DNA of 48,290 nucleotides from Candidatus Heimdallarchaeota archaeon (GTDB lineage: Archaea; Asgardarchaeota; Heimdallarchaeia; Heimdallarchaeales; Heimdallarchaeaceae): the NCBI GenBank assembly GCA_019057815.1, contig JAHLWR010000026.1:1-48290 (forward strand), in the 5' to 3' direction. Made by a program: the position numbers and the translations under genes. This document shows, piece by piece, positions 44,067 to 48,290 of this stretch; position 1 is the first letter of the stretch; each line of letters starts with the position of its first letter. The notes beneath the pieces were generated by a model that saw nothing but the letters and a program-made list of their open reading frames with translations, searched no databases and was not told where the DNA came from.

Positions 44067-44933
44067 TCAACTCTTTTTATCAGAAGCTTGACTTATTCGT
44101 TGTATCGCTAATAAATTGTCTGTTAGAGTAGGTTTATCTTCGATATCAACAAATTTTCCAACTATGAAAGGACCATTTTTTTCTATTTTAGTTTCTTTAG
44201 GGTCAGCGTCGTGTTTGAGAACAGTATGATCCGCAAAATGTTGTAGTATTTTTTTACCTTCAGCTAGTTGATTTCGGCGACCAAAAGTAGTTGGACAACT
44301 ACCCAAGACTTCAACAAAAGAAAATCCTTTCTTTTTAAAAGCTTCAACAAAAGAGTCTTTTATTCTTCTCACATCTAGTGCTGTCCATCTAGCAACATAA
44401 ACTGCTCCGCAAGTTATAGCTAAATGTGGGAGATTGAATGATTCCTCATTGAAACCATAAGGAGCTGTAGTTTGAACCTGTCCCATATATGATGTTGGTC
44501 CTACTTGTCCTCCTGTCATACCATAGTTGAAATTATTTACACATATTACTGTTATATCCGCGTTTCTTCTAGCAGCATGAATGAAGTGATTTCCTCCTAT
44601 TGCAAACAAGTCACCATCACCAGAGATAACTATAACCTTACGTTCAGGGTCAGTAATACTCAACCCTATTGCAAATGGAATTGATCTCCCATGAGTAGTG
44701 TGAAAACTGTCATAATTTAGGTATCCAGAAATCCTTCCTGTACATCCAATGCCGGAAACAACAGAAACTTTTTTTGGATCAAAACCTGCTTCATTTATAG
44801 CTTCAATTATAACGTTAGTAATTGAGCCTAAACTGCATCCTGGGCAGAAAATATGTGGAATTCTACCCTCTCTTAGATATCCATCTAGAGGATGTTCATG
44901 TGATTCTATTAGTTCTCTATCTTCTTCTGCCAT
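44067..44933 (-). CDS. korB: 2-oxoacid:ferredoxin oxidoreductase beta subunit
   Basis: 288 residues from ATG 44933, whose A is the last base of the korA stop (TAATG); a GTG three codons upstream is less likely. FCPGCSLG gives a 4Fe-4S ligand region, and SGDGDLFAIGGNHF followed by NNFNYGMTGGQ is the thiamine-diphosphate/Mg site. It carries the catalytic cofactor of the complex and reduces ferredoxin. The YGMTGGQ motif is typical of 2-oxoglutarate-type and related enzymes; substrate choice remains an inference. Confidence 0.94.
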   Translation of the reverse strand: MAEEDRELIESHEHPLDGYLREGRIPHIFCPGCSLGSITNVIIEAINEAGFDPKKVSVVSGIGCTGRISGYLNYDSFHTTHGRSIPFAIGLSITDPERKVIVISGDGDLFAIGGNHFIHAARRNADITVICVNNFNYGMTGGQVGPTSYMGQVQTTAPYGFNEESFNLPHLAITCGAVYVARWTALDVRRIKDSFVEAFKKKGFSFVEVLGSCPTTFGRRNQLAEGKKILQHFADHTVLKHDADPKETKIEKNGPFIVGKFVDIEDKPTLTDNLLAIQRISQASDKKS

Positions 44934-46096
44934 TATACACACTTCTCAATTTCACTTAGGATTTCTTGTGGGTTATGCATTGTTCCCATTTTGAATAATC
45001 CTTTAACATTGGTTTTGCCCTGGGCTGCTCTCTCAACTTCCCTTGTTATTTGCCCATAGTTAATTTCAGGAACAAGTATTGTTTTAACTTGATTTGCTAA
45101 TGCTTCAATTCTTTCATCTGGGAATGGCCAAATAGTTATTAGTCGTAGTAATCCAGCTTTGATTCCTTTCTCTCTTGCTCTATTCACTGCTCCTTTTGCT
45201 GCTCTTGCAACAGAACCAAATGAAAGTATAGCTATTTCTGCATCATCGAGCATGTATTCTTCCAAAATAATGATTTTATCCTTGTTCTTCCTGATTTTGT
45301 CATTAATTCTTCTTACTAACTTTTCTTGAGTTTCAACATCAAGTACAGGGTATCCTCTCTCATCATGAGTCAATCCTGTAACCATAATATTGTATCCATC
45401 TCCTGCGATAGCCATAGGAGGAACTAAATCTTTATCAGGCTTGTAAGGTAAATATTCCTCAGGAGGAACATTAGGTTTTTTTGCATTTACTCTTTTAATT
45501 TTACTTTTATCTGGGATGATTAGTTTTTCACTCATATGACCCAAAATTTCGTCCATCAAAACTGTAACCGGCAATCTATATTGTTCAGCGTAGTTAAAGG
45601 CTTGAATAGCTAAATCAAAACACTCTTGAACACTACTGGGGCATAATACAATTGGTTCGAAGTCACCATGAGCGCCCCATTTTGTTTGCATAATATCTTG
45701 TTGTCCCACTAATGTTGGTAGACCTGTTGATGGACCTCCTCTTTGAACATTTATAATTACGCATGGGGTTTCAGTCATCATACCAAGACCTATATTCTCA
45801 ACCATTAGGGAATATCCTGGTCCTGATGTTGCAGTCATACTCTTGTATCCTCCCCACCTTGCACCCAAAATACCAATAATTGAAGCTAACTCGTCTTCAA
45901 ATTGAACGAAGTGTCCATTTACTCTTGGTAAACGTAGTGCCATATGTTCTGCAATTTCAGAACTGGGTGTAATAGGGTAACCACCAAAGAACTTACAACC
46001 TACAGCAAGTGCTCCTTCAGCAGTAGCATGATTACCTGTTGTAAAGTGTTCTCCGGTTAATATTTCTGGTAAGTCTAAATTTCCATCACTCATCAT
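44933..46096 (-). CDS. korA: 2-oxoacid:ferredoxin oxidoreductase alpha subunit
   Basis: 387 residues from the ATG at 46096, chosen because GAGGT lies a few bases before it; an ATG at 46114 would overlap korD by 29 bases. Conserved segments are FFGGYPITPSSEIAEH, TATSGPGYSLM, QRGGPSTGLPT and a C-terminal transketolase-like domain ending in GLFKMGTMHNPQEI. It binds the 2-oxoacid and CoA side of the enzyme. The fumarase and Tfr/Sdh genes in the neighbourhood favour 2-oxoglutarate. Confidence 0.94.
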   Translation of the reverse strand: MMSDGNLDLPEILTGEHFTTGNHATAEGALAVGCKFFGGYPITPSSEIAEHMALRLPRVNGHFVQFEDELASIIGILGARWGGYKSMTATSGPGYSLMVENIGLGMMTETPCVIINVQRGGPSTGLPTLVGQQDIMQTKWGAHGDFEPIVLCPSSVQECFDLAIQAFNYAEQYRLPVTVLMDEILGHMSEKLIIPDKSKIKRVNAKKPNVPPEEYLPYKPDKDLVPPMAIAGDGYNIMVTGLTHDERGYPVLDVETQEKLVRRINDKIRKNKDKIIILEEYMLDDAEIAILSFGSVARAAKGAVNRAREKGIKAGLLRLITIWPFPDERIEALANQVKTILVPEINYGQITREVERAAQGKTNVKGLFKMGTMHNPQEILSEIEKCV

Positions 46097-46406
46097 TATT
46101 ACCTCTTTCATCATCTTGTTTTACAACATAAATTGCAAACTCAGGACAAATAAGTTCACAGAAGTGACATTCAGCACAATCCTCAAAGCTCTTGCCATCT
46201 ATCAATTTTGGATGGTGATAACCTTTCGCATTAATCTCATCAGACTTTTCTAGAATCTGTTCTGGGCAATAGATAATACACCATTCACATTCTTTACATC
46301 TCTCTTTTATAATGAAGACTTGTGATGGTGTGGTCTTGTATTCATCTATATTTGTAAAAGCCGGCCATTCCGGTTTTTTTCTTCGTCTTTCAAGTGACGA
46401 TTTCAT
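46086..46406 (-). CDS. korD: KOR ferredoxin-like delta subunit
   Basis: 106 residues with two 4Fe-4S sites, CKECEWCIIYCP and CAECHFCELICP. It is the electron exit of the KOR complex and the first gene of the operon. The order korD-korA-korB-korC is common in archaea. The 3' end overlaps the longest korA frame. Confidence 0.92.
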   Translation of the reverse strand: MKSSLERRRKKPEWPAFTNIDEYKTTPSQVFIIKERCKECEWCIIYCPEQILEKSDEINAKGYHHPKLIDGKSFEDCAECHFCELICPEFAIYVVKQDDERGNNDE

Positions 46407-46447
46407 AGAATATACCGTTCTCTAATGATGTCCGCGGGCAAATTTCT

Positions 46448-46460
46448 AATTATATAAACT
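46448..46460 (-). promoter_or_regulatory. Promoter of the KOR-Hdr-Tfr operon
   Basis: On the minus strand AGTTTATATAATT, preceded by a purine-rich BRE-like AAAA, lies 42-54 bases before the korD ATG. A start site about 25 bases downstream would leave a short leader. No other promoter of this strength is seen inside the tightly packed 12-kb operon. Confidence 0.6.
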
Positions 46461-46610
46461 TTTATTTTTAACCTTGATTATTAATATAAGCGAAATTATG
46501 ACAGTATTCTCATTCATTAGCTAAAAATTAATGGGATTATATAGTCAGACATTTAGCTATCAGAATTTGGACTGAAACAAAGTGAAAATAGCTCGAACTT
46601 ACCTCAAAAC

Positions 46611-46619
46611 GATATAAAC
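46611..46619 (+). promoter_or_regulatory. TATA-like box of the GTPase gene
   Basis: GATATAAAC lies about 40 bases before the ATG at 46657 on the plus strand, back to back with the korD promoter. Confidence 0.4.
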
Positions 46620-46656
46620 CTGTTTCTAAAAACAAAAAGACTTAATTAATGGGTTT

Positions 46657-47355
46657 ATGAAAAGTACTTTTTTAGGGAAAAAATTGAAATACGCTTTCAT
46701 CATAATAGAAAATGATATGTTAACAAGGGATTTATCAATAACAATTCTCGGAAATAGTGGAGTAGGAAAAACAACATTGATTAAACGTCTTAAAGGGGAA
46801 AGTGTTGAAGATATCAGTCCTACAACTCAGATTGAAATACATGAGAAGAAAATAAAATTGAGGAGTCAGTCTTTCAAATCTACTTTTAGTATAGAACGTC
46901 ATCGTAGCTATCGTGTAAGAGCCGTAGATTGTCCAGGAGACATGAGTCTTTGGCCCTATTGGAAGAAAGCCCTTATTGATTACAAAACGAATGGTATTAT
47001 TTTCATGATTGATCCAAAACAAGATCACAAGGTACAAACCGATGCTCTGACACAAGTTTCAAATTATTTTCTTATGACATTAGATGAGGACATAGTAAAA
47101 GCTGAAAGAAAAGCACGCAAAGTAAAAGCCATCTTCTTCCTTCTTGTAAATAAAATAGATCTTCTGGAATATAATAAAGGTAAAGCTGATCAAATCATAA
47201 GAGAATACTATTCTGCAGTTTGGAATCATCTGAAGGAAAGATTCCCTAATTCTGGTCATTACTGGGATGCTATTTCGGCTATTGATGAAACTGAACAAAT
47301 GTTTGAAACTATTGATGGTATTTTCGAAACTATAAAAAGAGAAATATACGACTGA
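46657..47355 (+). CDS. Divergent Ras-like small GTPase
   Basis: 232 residues. G1 is at 32-39 (GNSGVGKT), the G2 Thr lies in SPTTQIE, G3 is DCPGD (91-95), G4 is NKID at 165-168 and G5 is near SAI (residues ~208-210). The switch between G1 and G3 is longer than in Ras, and the G3 Trp-rich WPYWKKA is unusual. An inner ATG at codon 21 could give a shorter protein. Archaea of the Asgard group have many such GTPases. There is no C-terminal lipidation motif. The partner is unknown. Confidence 0.85.
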   Translation: MKSTFLGKKLKYAFIIIENDMLTRDLSITILGNSGVGKTTLIKRLKGESVEDISPTTQIEIHEKKIKLRSQSFKSTFSIERHRSYRVRAVDCPGDMSLWPYWKKALIDYKTNGIIFMIDPKQDHKVQTDALTQVSNYFLMTLDEDIVKAERKARKVKAIFFLLVNKIDLLEYNKGKADQIIREYYSAVWNHLKERFPNSGHYWDAISAIDETEQMFETIDGIFETIKREIYD

Positions 47356-47481
47356 AATTAACCAAGTATTCACTTAAAAACTAGTTTTACTTCCCAATCT
47401 TGTAATCAGTTGTAGGCTTCAATATATGTGTCACTATCGAAAAGGTTTATTTCTTATTCATTCTTTTTCACTTCGATTAGT

Positions 47482-48290
47482 ATGAATTCATCAAATAAAG
47501 AGAGTATCAAGAAAGAAGAAATAGATAAGGATACTGACGAAGATAAGACTGTTGACGAAGATAAGACTGTTGACGAAGATAAGACTGTTGACGAAGATAA
47601 GACTGTTGACGAAGAGAAAAAAAAGCCTGAAAAATTTGTTTTTAATTGTACTAAATGTGGAGAATGCTGTGAAAAATGGGCTGAAATACCCATTTACTTG
47701 AAAGATCTAGAAAGATGGATTAATGATGGATCTTTAAACTATGTTTTACCCTTCCTACAAATGCGAGAAGAACCTCCGTTTAATGTTAAAATTGTTATTC
47801 AAAGACCATCTCTTGAAGGTGATGACCCTAACCCTTCAGGTTGCCCCTTATATGATTATGAAAATAAGATATGCAATTTGTACTCTAGTTTACCGATTCA
47901 TTGTGACGCTTATCCATTGGGATTCAATGGTGAAAAATTCTTTTTAATAGACAGAGAATGCCCTGGAATAGGTAAAGGGACAATGACTAAGGAATTATTA
48001 TTGCAGATGAGAGATAAAGCAGAAAACCATCATAATTCACAGGTTCTATCAAGATTAATTCTTCCAATAATGAACAGTCTCATTATGGCAAATATGTACA
48101 AAAGAAGTCAAGAAGCTATGGATTCCTTATCAGAAGAAGATAGAAAGAAACTTGAAGAGATGTTATCTAAAGCGAAAGAGGAAGAAGATTCTGTTTCCTC
48201 TGAAGACAGTAAAAAGGAAGGTTCTGTTTCCTCCGAAGACAGTAAAAAGGAAGATTCTGTTTCCTCCAAAGACAGTAAAAAGGAAGATTC
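47482..48290 (+). CDS. YkgJ-type Cys-cluster protein, cut by window edge
   Basis: At least 269 residues, open to the right edge. The N-terminus is acidic and contains a tandem repeat (DEDKTV, four times). The central domain has FNCTKCGECCEKW, the CxxCGxCC signature of the YkgJ/zinc- or iron-chelating family, followed by CPLYDYENKICNLY and HCDAYPLGF that complete the Cys set. It ends, as far as visible, in 11-residue repeats (DSVSSEDSKKE). The flanking acidic repeats look disordered. The metal and role are unknown; relatives are linked to redox or Fe-S chemistry. The minus-strand open frame over this region is an artefact of the repeats. Confidence 0.8.
   Translation, partial: MNSSNKESIKKEEIDKDTDEDKTVDEDKTVDEDKTVDEDKTVDEEKKKPEKFVFNCTKCGECCEKWAEIPIYLKDLERWINDGSLNYVLPFLQMREEPPFNVKIVIQRPSLEGDDPNPSGCPLYDYENKICNLYSSLPIHCDAYPLGFNGEKFFLIDRECPGIGKGTMTKELLLQMRDKAENHHNSQVLSRLILPIMNSLIMANMYKRSQEAMDSLSEEDRKKLEEMLSKAKEEEDSVSSEDSKKEGSVSSEDSKKEDSVSSKDSKKED
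47536..47607 (+). repeat. 18-bp tandem repeat, four copies
   Basis: GACGAAGATAAGACTGTT repeats four times without change and continues as a partial fifth copy (GACGAAGAG). It codes for DEDKTV in the YkgJ-type protein, so copy-number changes keep the frame. Confidence 0.95.
48187..48290 (+). repeat. 33-bp tandem repeat at window end
   Basis: Three near-identical 33-base units starting at 48187, 48220 and 48253, plus the first bases of a fourth, code for the 11-residue unit (D/G)SVSS(E/K)DSKKE. The array runs off the window. Confidence 0.9.

Noticed and set aside
46407-46656. tRNA or small RNA gene in the divergent gap
   Set aside because: No T-loop, acceptor stem or other RNA motif is visible; the region is explained by two promoters.
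47454-47693. Minus-strand frame with repeated Ser/Val units
   Set aside because: It is the mirror of the 18-bp repeat in the YkgJ-type gene, which has the clear CxxCGxCC domain on the plus strand.

Overview
The window is archaeal. It encodes a two-repeat TATA-binding protein, an XPB helicase paired with its Bax1-type nuclease, a Sir2 deacetylase and an HdrABC/MvhD electron-transfer module. Many genes have a TATA-like box about 25 bases before the start codon, which fits leaderless archaeal transcription. The DNA is strongly AT-rich. The mix of a divergent Ras-like GTPase, a LURP-one/Tubby-like protein, many TPR/STAND/CHAT proteins and a KOR-Hdr-HydBG-like operon suggests an Asgard lineage (Loki- or Heimdallarchaeia-like). 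That placement is inference; no marker gene here proves it.

Layout. 1-10.2 kb is a defence-like island: two HEPN-motif proteins, an 11-TPR CHAT protease with a small upstream partner, a divergent class III nucleotidyl cyclase next to a Pycsar-type membrane effector, and a STAND-like NTPase with TPRs. The cyclase, effector, ApeA-like HEPN and CHAT genes all lie on the minus strand and may form one operon. 10.2-11.1 kb is a decayed junction: a truncated M20 peptidase runs into what looks like the iron-sulfur tail of a Cas4-like nuclease. 11.2-20.1 kb is housekeeping: an NTP-transferase, a PLP trans-sulfuration enzyme, TBP, MTA phosphorylase, Bax1-XPB, a LURP-one-like protein and Sir2.

20.2-24.9 kb holds a two-subunit class I fumarase split by a mobile-looking 945-residue gene. 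The upstream beta-subunit gene is complete, while a second, diverged copy of its last ~50 codons still sits directly before the alpha-subunit gene. This is the pattern left by a homing-type element that brings its own replacement 3' end. 24.9-28.0 kb has an FMN-binding protein and a tightly overlapping three-gene operon (isochorismatase-like, thioredoxin-reductase-like without CxxC, RlmN/Cfr-like radical SAM). 28.1-30.1 kb is a long TnpB-like RuvC nuclease without a tnpA. 30.3-34.4 kb has a frameshifted TM1410/GH114-like membrane-anchored protein, an NTF2-like protein and an ABC exporter.

34.5-46.4 kb is one compact minus-strand operon of thirteen genes: korDABC, mvhD, an FrhB-like gene, AsrA/HydB-like and AsrB/HydG-like genes, hdrA, hdrC, hdrB, and a TfrB/SdhB plus TfrA/SdhA pair. 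It reads as a system coupling oxidation of a 2-oxoacid (probably 2-oxoglutarate) through ferredoxin, flavin-based bifurcation or confurcation and NAD(P)H exchange to fumarate reduction or succinate oxidation; with the fumarase upstream this makes a TCA branch. The window ends with a Ras-like GTPase and a partial YkgJ-type metal-binding protein carrying two sets of in-frame tandem repeats.

No tRNA, rRNA or CRISPR array was seen.
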